The position numbers were made by a program, and so were the translations under genes. A stretch of 64,000 nt of DNA from Apoda limacodes (taxonomy: Eukaryota; Arthropoda; Insecta; Lepidoptera; Limacodidae): contig OX291544.1 in the NCBI GenBank assembly GCA_946406115.1, forward strand, positions 25,871,521 to 25,935,520, read 5' to 3'. Below are positions 12,096 through 23,999 of this stretch, one piece after another (the first letter of the stretch is position 1; the number at the start of each line of letters is the position of its first letter). The notes under the pieces are model-generated. The model did not search any database and had not been told where the DNA came from. It was given only the letters and a program-made list of their open reading frames with translations.

Positions 12096-13100
12096 AAAAA
12101 AACCGGTCAAGTGTGAGTCTGGCTTGCGCCCCAAGGGTTCCGTACAAACTTAGAGATAGCTCTTCCATCATGAGATCAAGCTCCTGGGTCACCGGGAAGT
12201 ACCCCATAGGTTTTTATTTATTTGTGTCACAATATGCGATAAAAATGACCGTATTTTGGGCATATTTTTTTTGACATCGACTTAGAAGCTTATTCTTTTA
12301 CAGCCTTAAGGGACCGTTGACTTAAGGATTTGATATTAATTTTAACTTGATACCTCGAGGCGATCTTAAGTAAAAGGGTCTTGACAGACAGACAGACAAA
12401 CAAACTTTTTTCTAAATGTGATTTAACTACAAATTAACGAATTTCAGATTTTTTCCTAAATCTATGATGTAAGACCTCACTTTATATTAAATTTTATGAT
12501 TCTAGGATAATGGAAAGTACCCCATAGGTTTTGGTTTGTTTGTGAATGCCAAAATAAAAATAATACAAATGACAATAAATGTTAAGTTCATTACTTCCTT
12601 GCCAAATATTATATTTAATCTTGCAGGACTATTCGTTGTGCCTTGTACAATATACAAATATATACTTGTTATATGGTCAAAACATCTACGGCGCAGGCTC
12701 AAAGAGTTGACCTTCTTGTGAATCGGAAAGTGGTAGGTAGTACAAGCAGTGCTGCAGTGTAGAGTGATTTCGCCGGCTTCGCGTCCCCGCTCGTCATGGT
12801 CAGGGAGTTCATTCTCACACCAGTAAGGTTACAAAGGAGCTTCCTCCTGCAAAGGCTTTTTTAATGGAATAATCCGCCAGTCTAGGTAGCCTGATACGAA
12901 ATGTTGTCAAGCTACTGGCCACTCGATAATCAGAATTTTCAAGCTGCCATAAGGCCTCTGCATTAGCTTATCGACTGCTGTGCTGTGTATAGGACTTTTA
13001 CTACCTAGTAATTAGTACAAGGTACATACTAGTATTTCTTTTAATATTTTACAAATGTAAGTTTTACCGTTTGGCCTCTTCGGATACGGAACCCTAAAAA
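12096..13100 (+). repeat. GTGCGAG-family repeat, extended copy
   Basis: Starts AAACCGGTCAAGTGTGAGTC and ends CGGATACGGAACCCTAAAAA. It is about 1 kb, longer than the other copies, because the motif AAGTACCCCATAGGTTTT occurs twice (12197 and 12516 regions), which suggests an internal duplication or a second copy joined to the first. A GACAGACAGACAGACAAAC tract sits near 12384. Confidence 0.6.
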
Positions 13101-13532
13101 GAAGGTTATCAATTCGACTAGTTAACTAACGGCTATTAATTACATAGGATAGTGTGCAATACTGTTGAAATTGCATTACATTCGGAAATATTAGTCTCTG
13201 TGAGTTTATAAACAGTATTGTGCCGAATTCATAAATGTATGAATGTAATGTTTGTCAAAGTGTTTCTCAGAAACTAAAAATTGAACTGCAATAATTCTTT
13301 TTAGTTGGATTGAGTATCGTGCATTTTAGGTAACAGTACTAAACAGCGAAAACGCGGAATTTGTAACATAATATAAAATGGTTTTTCACCTTCGTGTATC
13401 ATTTAAATTAAGTAAGGAACAGACCTAGAATACCATCAAGTCTAGTTAAAACTACAGGACAACAAACTTTTCTGGCCCTACAAGGTCAGAGGGCTTTAGA
13501 GGTGTTTAGTCGCTAGTGTCGTTATAAGTTAA

Positions 13533-14053
13533 GTGCGATATAGGCTAGACCGCGTAAATACGCCGTTTTTGTGCAAATTTTGTGGCTGAATTATATTTAT
13601 AATTATAATTATAGCACATAAGGAATCGAAAAAAATGTATGTTATAAAACTTGCTTTTGCCTTGTGCATTACCTAAATCAGTGATTTTCATTTATTGTAT
13701 TCAATGCAATAAAAAATCTGGAAGTGACCATTGTTTCAGCACTTGTGCAAATTTTTAAAGCGTTTATTGAATTTAATTGTAATGAAATTTGGTTAAATAA
13801 TTAGAATAGCTTGTTATCTAGTGGATTGACTCTAAGTTGTAGCAAAAGCTGAAAAAAAATCACTACAAACGGTAAAAACGTTAAATCCCACAAAAAAAAA
13901 GTTTTAAGGCTTTATTATGGAATAATTTACTAAGGAAGTATATAGCAAATATATCTAATAGTAATGAATATGACATTGTGTAATGATCTTAAGTAAATAA
14001 ACATACACAACATTAGTATTACACAAATTAGCTTTCCGGCCAATATCGCCCTC
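13533..14053. mobile_element. TTAA-flanked MITE, copy B
   Basis: A 521-bp element bounded by TTAA at 13529-13532 and 14054-14057. Left end GTGCGATATAGGCTAGACCG, right end in reverse GAGGGCGATATTGGCCGGAA, giving imperfect terminal inverted repeats of about 20 bp. Colinear with copy A (2971-3468), with a local AT insertion near 13590-13612. Confidence 0.75.
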
Positions 14054-14057
14054 TTAA

Positions 14058-14916
14058 GCCGATTTTAATATGGCGACAGTAGCCTTGATTTTGACTACCG
14101 GATCAGAAAAGTTTGTTGCACTGTAAACAGTTATTTTTTATATTGTTGTGAGTGAAAATTGGATATGTTACGGTTCAGTTAGTTCTAAAGCCATTGGGAA
14201 CGTTTAAAGTGGAAAATCCACTTGATGTCGACTTTGAGAATCTGAAACAAACGAATGTTTTTTTTAAACACAAGTGATCACATGAAGTCATAACCACGGG
14301 TCTACGAATTTAATGTATTGTTGATTAGCCTCGTCTGACAAAGATAAGCTTTATATGATTTGTTCACGATCACATGCGACGACCACAAACGACTATTTTA
14401 ATTACTATGCTTTAGTGGTTTTTTGTGGTTGGGCATCTGGACCTTACCCTAAATTGCACGTTTTTTTTTGCGTGGAAGGATTTTTTACTTATGCCCGACT
14501 TTAAACTTTTGGTTTAAGAGGGGGTATAAAGGAAAATCCATAATATAATTGAATTTTTCGTAAGTAAATCAAGTCAAAATAAATCATAAAAAAACACACT
14601 GATACTAGATTATAATTTTTAGGTCTGATATTAGCAGAAATATTATATCATAACATTTTCTCCGTAGAAAAAATCACATAATTACCTCTGCTTTTTGGTT
14701 TAGTTAACTTTATTCCCCTTGTTGCATTCACTACACTATTCGAAGATTTTAATCACTACTCCATAGACTATATGTAAAAAAGAGTTTAATCTATATTTTT
14801 TTGTAAACTTTATTCACCTGTAAAAAAAGCCTCCGTTCACTAGAATCCCCTAGGGGATTCATTCGGATTTTTTGTCTACATAGATCTCCTTACCAATGAT
14901 GATGTAATGTCCTTAG
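14058..14916. other. No recognised feature
   Basis: Nothing that I can support. A CTAGAATCCCCTAGGGGATTC imperfect dyad lies near 14841. Confidence 0.4.
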
Positions 14917-16093
14917 CAATTAAATATTATCTAGGTAATGTTAGTAGTTAGTAGTAAATAAGATTTTTTCAACTAGTTATTCAAATTTAAAATAATAATG
15001 TTAATGAAGATATGTCATGAAAATAAATACCTACCTATTATTTTGCAGTATTTTTATAACCAATCGGCAACGATCCGAAATTTAGGTATAAATATGTAAA
15101 AGTAGGTGGGTATGTAATAAAATTATAATCGAAAGCTAAAACGCTACAGTTGGGAGCAGTACATTTTTTTCGTTATATTTTTTTACAACAGGTACGGATT
15201 ACGGGGTCAAAGGTGTTTAAAAGTTTCTACCGAATTCCCTTTGCGTCAGGTAATTTACAGGAAATTTGGTACTAAGGTTTAAGATTAAAAATATGTAATG
15301 ATGGAAGCTTTTTACAAGTACGAAATAAGAGGGCCAAAAGGTGGGTTTAATTAGTTTTAAGTGTAGGTATATGAAAATCGCAAATTAAATTTAAAAAAAT
15401 ATTTTAGGGGCATAACATTTTATAACAAGTTTTTGGGCTGGTTTATAATTCAATAGTTTATTAATGAAAAGGTTCTCACCAAACGCAGGGATGTCAAAAA
15501 CCTAAAAGTTAAATTATTATTTAATGACAGATGTTTTGTGATTAAATTATTTTTTGAAAATCCTATGTTTTTGTGTTAGTAGCTAGTATTTAGTGGGTGT
15601 TGGGATTAAAATGAATTCGTATTATCATAAATATATGTAATAATACGTACAAAAGAGTCGTACGAAGGAGACCGAAAGGTGGTTGAATGTTGAGGTAGAT
15701 ATCTAAAACTCCTGAGATATTTTTTACTAGCTTTTGCCCGTGACTCCGTAAAATAACGTAGCTATCGTCGAAATGCACATTTGGTTAGGGCATATGACTA
15801 AACCTACAGACTGACAGCTTCAATCAACCGGCGCTAGCGAGAGCACTACTACAAGCACGGGTATGTGTGCGTGACCTGTCACTGACACTAAAAGGAAATT
15901 TCCTTTTTACAGACCTAAAAGATCTTGACAGGTAAATACCTTTATTTTTTTATTCTTAGTTGGCTAAATAATTACAATAGGAAGGTGAATCTTAAAAAAC
16001 GTAGGTACGTAGGAAGGTACCTACGATAATAATGCAAAATGGCAAAAAGGTCAACTTGTCGCCGACTACGAAAGTGGCCGGATGGTCAGCTTT
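14917..16093 (-). repeat. Inverted-repeat pair, arm 2 (compact form)
   Basis: This 1,177-bp segment is the reverse complement, at high similarity by eye, of arm 1 blocks 5168-5208, 5894-5909 and 5983-7057, here fused without interruption. Diagnostic shared blocks include CAATCGGCAACGATCCGAAA, GGTACGGATTACGGGGTCAA, CCGGCGCTAGCGAGAGCACT and GTCGCCGACTACGAAAGTGG. It includes the small perfect palindrome AAAAGGAAATTTCCTTTT at 15892-15909. The 62-codon minus-strand frame inside is not retained as a gene. Confidence 0.75.
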
Positions 16094-16107
16094 ACTGACT
16101 CGCATCA

Positions 16108-16165
16108 AGGTCTTTATTTCGGATAACAGCTGTCAAACTGGAAAGAGCTATTTTATTTCCGTAGA
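16108..16165 (-). repeat. Solitary unit of the GACAGCTGTC satellite, diverged
   Basis: AAGGTCTTTATTTCGGATAA followed by CAGCTGTCAAACTGGAAA matches the minus-orientation units of the array at 51925-52200. Confidence 0.5.
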
Positions 16166-18469
16166 AAAATAAACAATAGATAACTCTTGAAATTAACTAG
16201 AAATTGTTAGATGTGAAGGAGAACACGTAACTAATAACAGCATGTCCACCAATTTGCACCAGATTTGTGCATTTTCTATCTAAAACATTGTCGACCATCA
16301 TGCAATATTACCACCCCTCGACCTTTACGAATGTATTTAAAATCAGACATTAGTGATGTTGGTTGAGTTTAGTTGGTTGTTATTCGTAAATAAATAAGCC
16401 ACAAAAGGTAAATTAGACAAGAAATCAAAATATCCTGTTATAGTGTTACAACTATTTTAATAATATCAATTTTAAACATTAACTTTTTCAATATTCAAGT
16501 GGCCAGTGTTCTTTTACTTTAACTTTATGTTATGTACCACATAAATAAATAAATAAAATTTACTTATAAGTGTACCTTACGCACCAAGGAGAATTAGGCC
16601 AATAAAGTTTAGTCTTTGTAATTTTACTTAATACACCCAGGTGATTAATATTCACGAATCGTATAGTTTATGCATGTAGGTGAATTAACGCAGGTGAATT
16701 AAGTAAACTACAGGTATTTTTTGCCAATTTTCGATTTATTTTTATAACGGTACATAGAATTTAGCTAAATTTTATTCTAATATTGCTTAAAAAAACCTAA
16801 GCTGTTTTTGGCAAATTTTCAATACAAATAATAACTCTGAAGTTATTAATAGTTCGCCCATACGTTCCGCGTTGTATGCAACAACTGCCTAACTTTATGC
16901 ACCATTAGAACGCATTCTAAGTCGTTGTTGAGTTAGTGAAAAAATCGGTCAACAATCGTCATCAATTTTAAGTGACAGCTGTCAGTTAGTGACTATAAGT
17001 ACTAGAACATACATAAAAGCTGTTCGTGTGTGTTAACCCTAATACAAACCAAACAAATAAATGCGTCAAGTTGCGGAAAACGATGAGGAAAAGTTAATGT
17101 TGACAAATTCAATAAAGCTTTCTAATTTTGGTAATAGTAACTTCAATTTTTTTAAGCTGTTCGTGACTTTTGTTTAAATATCGCTTATAGGTACAATATT
17201 TGCAGAAAAAAGAAGTTGACTCCAGTGCTTGCAATTATATTTTACATGGGTGGGTTTAATGAGTGTATATATACCTATATATATAAATTGTGTATTTTGT
17301 AATCTGGTAACATTATTTGTTCTTTTCTCAATGCGGATGGGTGGGTATGTGTCGGGACTTTCTGCCTAAAATTGTAATTATTACCTAATGTCATTAAATA
17401 CTTTGTATACTTACCTATATTTTTTTCTATTTCTTAAAAGAAGTATCATGCAATATTATATAACTTATAAACAGTGACCCAGATCAGTAGCCATTGGAAA
17501 ACCTTAACATTTCTGTCGATTCAATTTTACTTTCAATTTCATGGCGGAGGATTCCCCATGCCCATCATAAAAAATTAACGATTCATGAGCCGCCAGATCT
17601 ACGTAATAAAATAAAACAATTTGGTTACATAGAAAATTGGTGCAAAGCTATAAAATATTATTGCCGATATATCAAATACCTACTTTAAAATTACAATTGA
17701 CGATAAATTAGCCAATGGGTATTGATTATTGTACATGTAAAATTGTTAGGTGATAACCTTGGTAATGGTCGCTCATCAGTTAGTTAGTACCTTGTTACTA
17801 ACACTGCATGGTTTTGTTCTGCCTCTGAATATAAATTATTAAGACGTAAGATTGTGCGTGTAAATAAAAACAACGAAACTAAAGATGACATAAGGTACAT
17901 ACGATATAAGTTATACCTTTAATGAGCTTCAGAAACTAAGGTATTAATATTCCGGAAAAATACAAAACCTACACTGTATTCATGGGATGACCTTACATCC
18001 AAATAAGAAAAGTAAAACTTGAATTGTGTCACTTATTATTTACGCCCGAGTAAAACTGAATTTCAGAACTTTGGTGACACAAATAAAGTACAGAATTACT
18101 GCTATTCGCGCGATTGAGCTTGTTTCGTCATGTACATACTTTTTTATGTCTTTGTTCTGCCTTATGGATTAAATTTCAAAACATACCGTATAGTTTACAA
18201 GTAACACTTCAAAGGTTAAAGATTATAATATCTTTGTAAATCTAAATAATTTAATACAGATTTTTCAAGAATTACTTGGACTAAGTTAAATAATTAACTA
18301 ACCTCATAAAAAATGTTAATAAGATAAATAGAAAAGTAAGATAAATTGTGTTTGTTCTTACAATTCAAATAATTTCCCCTAACTTAATAATGTTATAATT
18401 CCTGAAATTTACAATTATTTTGTGCTATGATATGGTACTAAAGTTATTCCAAGACTTTATAAGTTAACT
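16166..18469. other. 2.3 kb without recognised genes
   Basis: AT-rich. A GTGACAGCTGTCAGTTAG motif at 16971-16988 shares the 10-bp palindrome of the satellite but no more of its sequence. No coding or RNA signal. Confidence 0.4.
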
Positions 18470-18722
18470 TGCTTTTTTCAGCCGTTCCACCCGCCTTAAA
18501 TATAGTTATCAGTGTAGGATTTTAACGGCAACTCCTCAATTATAGAAAAAAATTAGACTTACGCTTGACGTTTTCAAGTAAGGTCCTTTCCTGGGACTCA
18601 AACCATCTCTATGCCCAATTTTATCTTAATAGATACAGCGGTTTAAGCGTACCAAGTAAGAGGTACCAGGCAAACAAACAGATAGACAGCTATAGTAACT
18701 TTCGCATTTATAATATTAGTAT
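18470..18722 (+). repeat. GCCCGCGGCT...TATAATATTAGTA family copy
   Basis: CTTTTTTCAGCCGTTCCACC, GTGTAGGATTTTAACGGCAA, CAATTTTATCTTAATAGATA and the CGCATTTATAATATTAGTAT end are in family order. The Tc1-type transposon lies only eight bases past its 3' end, so both insertions have hit nearly the same spot. Confidence 0.6.
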
Positions 18723-18731
18723 GAATAAATA

Positions 18732-18915
18732 CACTCGCGAGCAACACTATGGAATCACTTACTTGGAATTGACTCCGCGCGATCTTGAGTCTAGTACTCA
18801 ACAAAAAAATTGTAACATTTTGAAGGTTAAACTGTTAACTTTAAATTGATACCAAATTCATTTAAAATCAGTATTTAAGGAGCTATCCCGGATTAAGTGA
18901 AGGAGTAAGGAAAAA
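18732..18915 (+). repeat. 5' terminal inverted repeat of the Tc1-type element
   Basis: Pairs with 20025-20235. The outermost 13 bases CACTCGCGAGCAA are perfect in both ends; the block at 18750-18784 differs at one base in about 33. Confidence 0.85.
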
Positions 18916-19026
18916 GATATGTTTCAATTGTTTGATACGTCGTGAGTTGCGGCCTATTGACCCCCTTTAAAACCACGTGTTATAGGTTTTTTTGTCAGTC
19001 GGCTTTCACACGTTGACCGATACACT

Positions 19027-19939
19027 TCTTCGCTACTTTTGACCCTTGAACTTGGACGACAATGGATACTACACCTACAGAAGCAGCGCAACATCGTCGC
19101 CCTATTGCAAGAAGGGCTCAGGCAGCGGGCTGTCGCACGTCAGCTCCACATAAGCCAGTCCTGTGTATAGAAAGTTTATTAACGCTTTCGGGAGACTGGT
19201 GGCTTTATCCCGAGACTAATATCTGGACGGCGCCGGTGCACATCGGAGAGGGATGACCGTTTTATCGTGTCAACCTCTCTCCGAAATCGGCATTTCACTG
19301 GTGTCGACGTCCAACAGGAGCGCCGAAATGTTCGTGGGGTAGCTGCCAGCGAGTGGACAGTTTGGCCAAAAAGGCCTGCCACTGGCCCGAAACTGACAGC
19401 AGGTCACCGACAAGTTCGTCTTCAATTTGCTCGCTCCCATCTTGATTTTGGAGGCGAGTCCTGTTTTCCCACAAGTGCAGAATGTGTAAGACAGCAACCG
19501 AAGGGGTCGGGTCTACAGGCGGCCTGGGGAGCGGTTTGCGCAGTGCTGTTTCGCTGAGACGGTGGCTTATGCGGGCGGTTCTTGTATGATGTGGGCCGGC
19601 ATTTCCTTCGACGGTAAAACAGAGCTTGTTTTCGTGCCTGGCGGGGGACGAGGAGGCGGTCTAACTTCAGACCGCTACATTTTCGATATTCTGCTGGAAC
19701 ATATCGTTCCCTATGCGGGATATATCGATGGTGACCTCCTCTTTATGCACGATAGAGCTCGTTGTCACACTTTCCGTGCCATAACTGAATACCTCGAAGA
19801 AGTCGGTATCGCCACATTGGATTGGCCAGCGCTCAGCCCGGACTTGAATCCCATTGAGCACGTGTGGGATGAACTGAAGAGGAGGGTTCGTTCCAGAAAT
19901 CCTGCTTTTTCTAGTGTGAATGATCTGAAATCGGCTTAA
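19027..19939 (+). pseudogene. Broken Tc1-type (DD34E) transposase
   Basis: A Tc1 transposase binds the terminal repeats and cuts and joins DNA with a D-D-E metal site. Frame 1 from about 19075 gives a helix-turn-helix start (V-A-L-L-Q-E-G-L-R-Q-R-A-V-A-R-Q-L) that is cut by TAG and then TAA near 19168 and 19180, yet continues recognisably to about 19480. The frame then shifts, and from about 19492 gives R-V-Y-R-R-P-G-E-R-F-A-Q-C-C and on to 19939. The second Asp (H-D-R-A-R-C-H, near 19750) and the Glu (N-P-I-E-H-V-W, near 19855) are present and separated by 34 residues. The first Asp is not identifiable: the expected D-E-S-R-F reads G-E-S-C-F with residues apparently missing before it. The only upstream ATG (19062) is out of frame with the helix-turn-helix. 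The copy cannot make active enzyme. Confidence 0.9.
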
Positions 19940-20024
19940 ATAGAGGAGTGGGTTTAAGGCCTAATAAAATCTTTATTAATAATTTTTTGTTGTTTTCTTC
20001 ATTTATTATTTTTCCATATTTCTT

Positions 20025-20235
20025 ATGTTTTCTAACTCCTTCACTTCACCTCAATCTATCAGAGGGATAGCTCCTTAAATACTGGTGTGATTTAAATGAA
20101 TTTGGTATCAATTTAAAGTTAATAGTTTAAACTTTAAAATGGTACCATTTTTATTATTCTTAACTAGTTATTAAGTACCTAAGATCGCGCGAAGTCAATT
20201 CCAAGTAAGTGATTACAAAGTTTTGCTCGCGAGTG
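20025..20235 (-). repeat. 3' terminal inverted repeat of the Tc1-type element
   Basis: Reverse-complement partner of 18732-18915, ending in GCTCGCGAGTG before the TA duplication. Confidence 0.85.
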
Positions 20236-21437
20236 TAGTACAGAATGGCTATTATTCTTTGGGATTTTTAAGCGCTGTGAGAGTTGAGATTGTTAAGACA
20301 TGACGGAACTCCTAACAAAAAACTTTTAGCTCGCTTAATGAAAGTACTTATACTGTTACCTCTTTAGGGAAAAACTTTCATAATACCCTTTCTCAACGGA
20401 TGCTTACGTAACAAAAAATCTTTTGTTTCATGTTATTCAGCAATGTGATTAATGAATCAGACATGATATTTTTGGGGTTTCGGGATTCATTCTAAAATGA
20501 ACTTTTATTGTGAAACTTTGGTGTTTGTCCGTATGTTCATATTTTTTCGATACATAATTCTAACTAAAGTACGTAAATAATCTTTGTCGAGTAGTGACCG
20601 CCTAAAACGTTCTTGTTGCGTTAAGGAACGGCCTGGGGTAGTAAAAATTACTAAAATGTATAAAAAAAAAATACCGTCTCCTCTGGTCCTCCAAAGTTTT
20701 CGAAGCAAGGTAAACAAATTTTGTTTTCATTTTCAAATATTTTTTTTGTTATATAAATAAATGTTATTAATGTTTTTATTTAATCGCTAGATTTCATAAT
20801 TATGAGTGATGAGACTCCAGAAGTATGTCAGTAAGTAGTAATAGTAATGTGTGTAACATTACTATTAATAGTAATAATGTCATTACTTACTGATATACAA
20901 GAACTTAAAGTCACAATAATATAAAGTGCTACATAGGTACGTAAAGTTCATTTTCTCAAACATGTTACGATATATGATCATATCTTACATAAGCTTCTTT
21001 AGTATAAATCGCACTCGTACTACGCACTAGTACAGTAGCAGTGAGCGACCCGCAATGTTTTATATTTGACCGCTCGCGAATATTTTTTTATTTACGAAAC
21101 TGATACAGATGACTTATTTGTAATTATTTGTTGTATTACTTTAGAGTGTTTACTATAATTACTCAAAGTTTCAAGGTCTATACTGTTTTTACATTAAAAA
21201 AAATAATTAGGTATTTGTAAGTATGTATTCCTGTAATATTAGTATTTCCTGTATGTATGTATGTATTCCTACTCTTCTTAATTCACAATTGAAAAGGCAT
21301 TCTCCGCTGCATAGTTCTTAACAGGTTTTCATAATACACTGCGAAAATTTGTCATCGAAACCAACTACTAAGCTCTAAGTACCTACATCGATGGTACCTA
21401 CTTACTTTGTCGATAATGACAAAATCAATAAAAAAAA
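20236..21437. other. No gene; one hairpin
   Basis: AT-rich. At 20828-20893 TCAGTAAGTAGTAATAGTAA pairs with the run ending ATGTCATTACTTACTGA, giving an imperfect stem of about 28 bp with a GTATGTATGTATG repeat further on (near 21253). No ORF that I would keep. Confidence 0.5.
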
Positions 21438-21795
21438 CGGGTTGCACTCCGGGAGTGCCGGCAGAAGTGAAAACATACTCGCTATTTACTTCCCATCACT
21501 TCTTATCCATATTTATTTATTAAAAATAATAACTTTTGTTTATTTACTTTTTTGACGTTGTATATTTGACAGCTCAATCTGTCATAGAATTAAAATCCCA
21601 TATCCAACCTCGCTGTACTACTCATAATCGCCATATACTAAAAATAAAAACTAACCTAATGTAAATAAAGGTCACGTGTCCTAACGCGAGTGTCATCTTA
21701 CGAATTTTCGATCAGGACACGTGACCGGACGCGAGTTTAACAGTTTTTACCCATCACAAAAAAGTGCACAGCGCCGCTAAAGAAGTTTTCACTTC
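21438..21795 (-). mobile_element. Foldback-type repeat, copy 2 (GAAGTGAAAACTTC family)
   Basis: In reverse orientation to copy 1: starts GGGTTGCACTCCGGGAGTGC and ends GAAGTTTTCACTTC. It retains CACGTGTCC...CGATCAGGACACGTGACC and GCGCCGCTAAAGAAG. The stretch between CTTACACACG-like and TTGTCAAGAAATAA of copy 3 is shorter and replaced here. Confidence 0.65.
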
Positions 21796-23310
21796 AAAAA
21801 AACAAATAAAAACGCTGTTCTATTTTCAAGTTTAATTGGCTTTCTTTTAATTTGTAAAGAAATCTGCAGTATATGCATAATCAGTAAATATTTTAGCCTG
21901 ACCTTTTGAAACCCTAAAAAGTAAGACAAGAGTAAGTTAATGAAGATACTTAATTATTTTTGCTCAAGAATAAAAACAAATTGAGCAACTGGACAGAATA
22001 CTCATTTAATTGGATCTGCCGTTATAGCAGTATTAATTAATGAAAATTAATGAAAAATATACGTGACTCGGATGAAAAATGCTAGGAATTAGAATCGTAT
22101 TCATTTGGCTTCAAATAAACATAAGAGTAATACCATAATTCCTGCGCCTTTTTTAATAAAATTATTAGTGCGATACCAAAAGCCCAGTTATATACAGACA
22201 ATTATTTTTATTTATTGAAGTAAACTATATTTATTTATTATTTTATTTAATCTATTATTATATTTAATAATAAAACTTTTAATTTGTTTTATGAGTTTCA
22301 TTAAGTATTTTTTAATTTTTTTTTTTGTTAAGTAAGACTGCATTCACTACTACACTTTTTGCTACAATTTGCCATAACATAATGCGGCTTACATTAAAAT
22401 TAAAAAAAACTGGCTAGTTGCGTACATTTCGTAACACCCTTATATTTTTAGCTTATTAATAAAAAAACATAAATAAACTGGCAGCAACAATAACAAGAGC
22501 GACTTCTCTTTGTTTCTTGATGTCAAAATTTTTTTCAAAAAAATTGACCCTATATTGGATCCGCCATCTTGAATTTTAGATTTTTTTTTGAATGAAATAT
22601 TTAAATTCAGCACTCTCGTAAACCTAACAGAACTTAGCTTCATCAAATATATCAAAATAATATACACATAAAAAACGATCCATTCGTTCAATATCTCTTA
22701 AAAACTTATCAGTTCGATTTCTTGTAAAAAGAAATCGATTGAGATGTTGAAAAAGTAAATCGGTCTATTAGTTCTTAAGATACCCGATGCCAAAGAAAGA
22801 TTACACGCAGAAATCACTATGAAAATAGTCGCAAATGATTCCCCAGGTCTCAGATAGTAAAGAAAACACAAATGTAGCCATTTCTATTTCCGGACCCATG
22901 GTTGTAACCAAGTTGTAACTATTCGTCACAATGAGAAGTTAAAAATAATAAAAACAGTTTTATTATAGTACCAACCTAAATCACAATTATTTTGGCAAGA
23001 AATTGTTTTATATTCGACTGAAATTTAATGACCGTGTTTTACGGGATAAACCTTAAAGCCTGACAAATCAGAAATTATTTTGTTCGTTAAAAATTTGACT
23101 TCGACCCCGTTACACGTCTTTAATCACAAAACCCCTTTAAAAGCTTGTTCATACATGAAAAGTTGTCGCTCAATTCAGGCTTTAATAAAACATACTTGGA
23201 TACCCTTCATAAATATCAGTAACGCCTGACTTCCTTACTATTGATGTTTCTTATTCCTAGAATTTACAAAAGAATTTTAATGTTAAATATAGACACTATG
23301 ACACGTTTTT
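21796..23310. other. No recognised gene
   Basis: AT-rich. The motif ATTGACCCTATATTGGATCC followed by GCCATCTTGAATTTTAG (22545-22580) looks like part of another dispersed lepidopteran repeat, but the boundaries are not visible. Confidence 0.4.
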
Positions 23311-23570
23311 ATTAGGGTTTCGTCCCTAAAGGGTAAAAACGGGACCCTATTACTAAGACTTCGTCTGTCCGTCAGTCACCAACTTGAATCTCATGAACCG
23401 TGATAGTTAGACAGTTAAATTTTCACAGATGATGTATTTCTGTTGCCGCTATAACATCAAATACTAAGAAACAGAATACAATAAATATTTAAGGGGGATA
23501 CAACAAACGTGATTTTTTTGCCGTATTTATAGATTCGTGCGCGAGTCCGACTCGCACTTGGCCGGTTTTT
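23311..23570 (-). repeat. GTGCGAG-family repeat, short complete copy, minus strand
   Basis: Reads TTAGGGTTTCGTCCCTAAAG at one end, then GTCTGTCCGTCAGTCACC and TGTTGCCGCTATAACA, and CGCGAGTCCGACTCGCACTT plus GGCCGGTTTTT at the other. At 260 bp this is a compact version with the middle absent. Confidence 0.8.
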
Positions 23571-23999
23571 GTAAACACTTGTTAAATAAATAAATTTGTT
23601 AATGATACTTGCAGTTGTATGCTCTAGTAGTACTGCTCATCTACTCCCAGTTCGGTGTTTGATATCACAAAAACAGCTTTTAGGTAAGTATATCTGAAGT
23701 AGATGTCCTAATATAAATGGCAGATCCAAAATTGTACGAGGAATTGATTTGAGACATGCCTCTTTGAAAATATTTGAATATTCAATAAAAATGGACGGAA
23801 AAATCCAATAACTATGTGTAAGTGATTGGTTTTATCTACTTATAGGATACTTCTATCTTCTCTCGTACTGAATTTGTGTATCGGCATGGGATCCTTGATA
23901 AGTTTATTTAGGTCGCGGTGTATCAAGCTGAAACATGCACCAGATTTTAATTTAGACCTCCAGTAATACAACTATGAAAACCGCATCGAATTTCATGCA
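23571..23999. other. No recognised feature
   Basis: Nothing supported. Confidence 0.4.

Larger units (their letters stand above)
18732..20235 (+). mobile_element. Complete Tc1-type DNA transposon, 1,504 bp, long terminal inverted repeats
   Basis: The element starts CACTCGCGAGCAACACTATG and ends TTTGCTCGCGAGTG, with TA on both sides (18730-18731 and 20236-20237), the expected Tc1/mariner target duplication. The terminal inverted repeats extend inward for roughly 180-200 bp (18732 to about 18915 and about 20025 to 20235). Shared blocks are AATCACTTACTTGGAATTGA, GATACCAAATTCATTTAAA and AGTATTTAAGGAGCTATCCC, separated by a diverged AT segment. Between them lies a defective DD34E transposase. Long repeats of this kind occur in several Tc1 subgroups. 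Confidence 0.9.
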
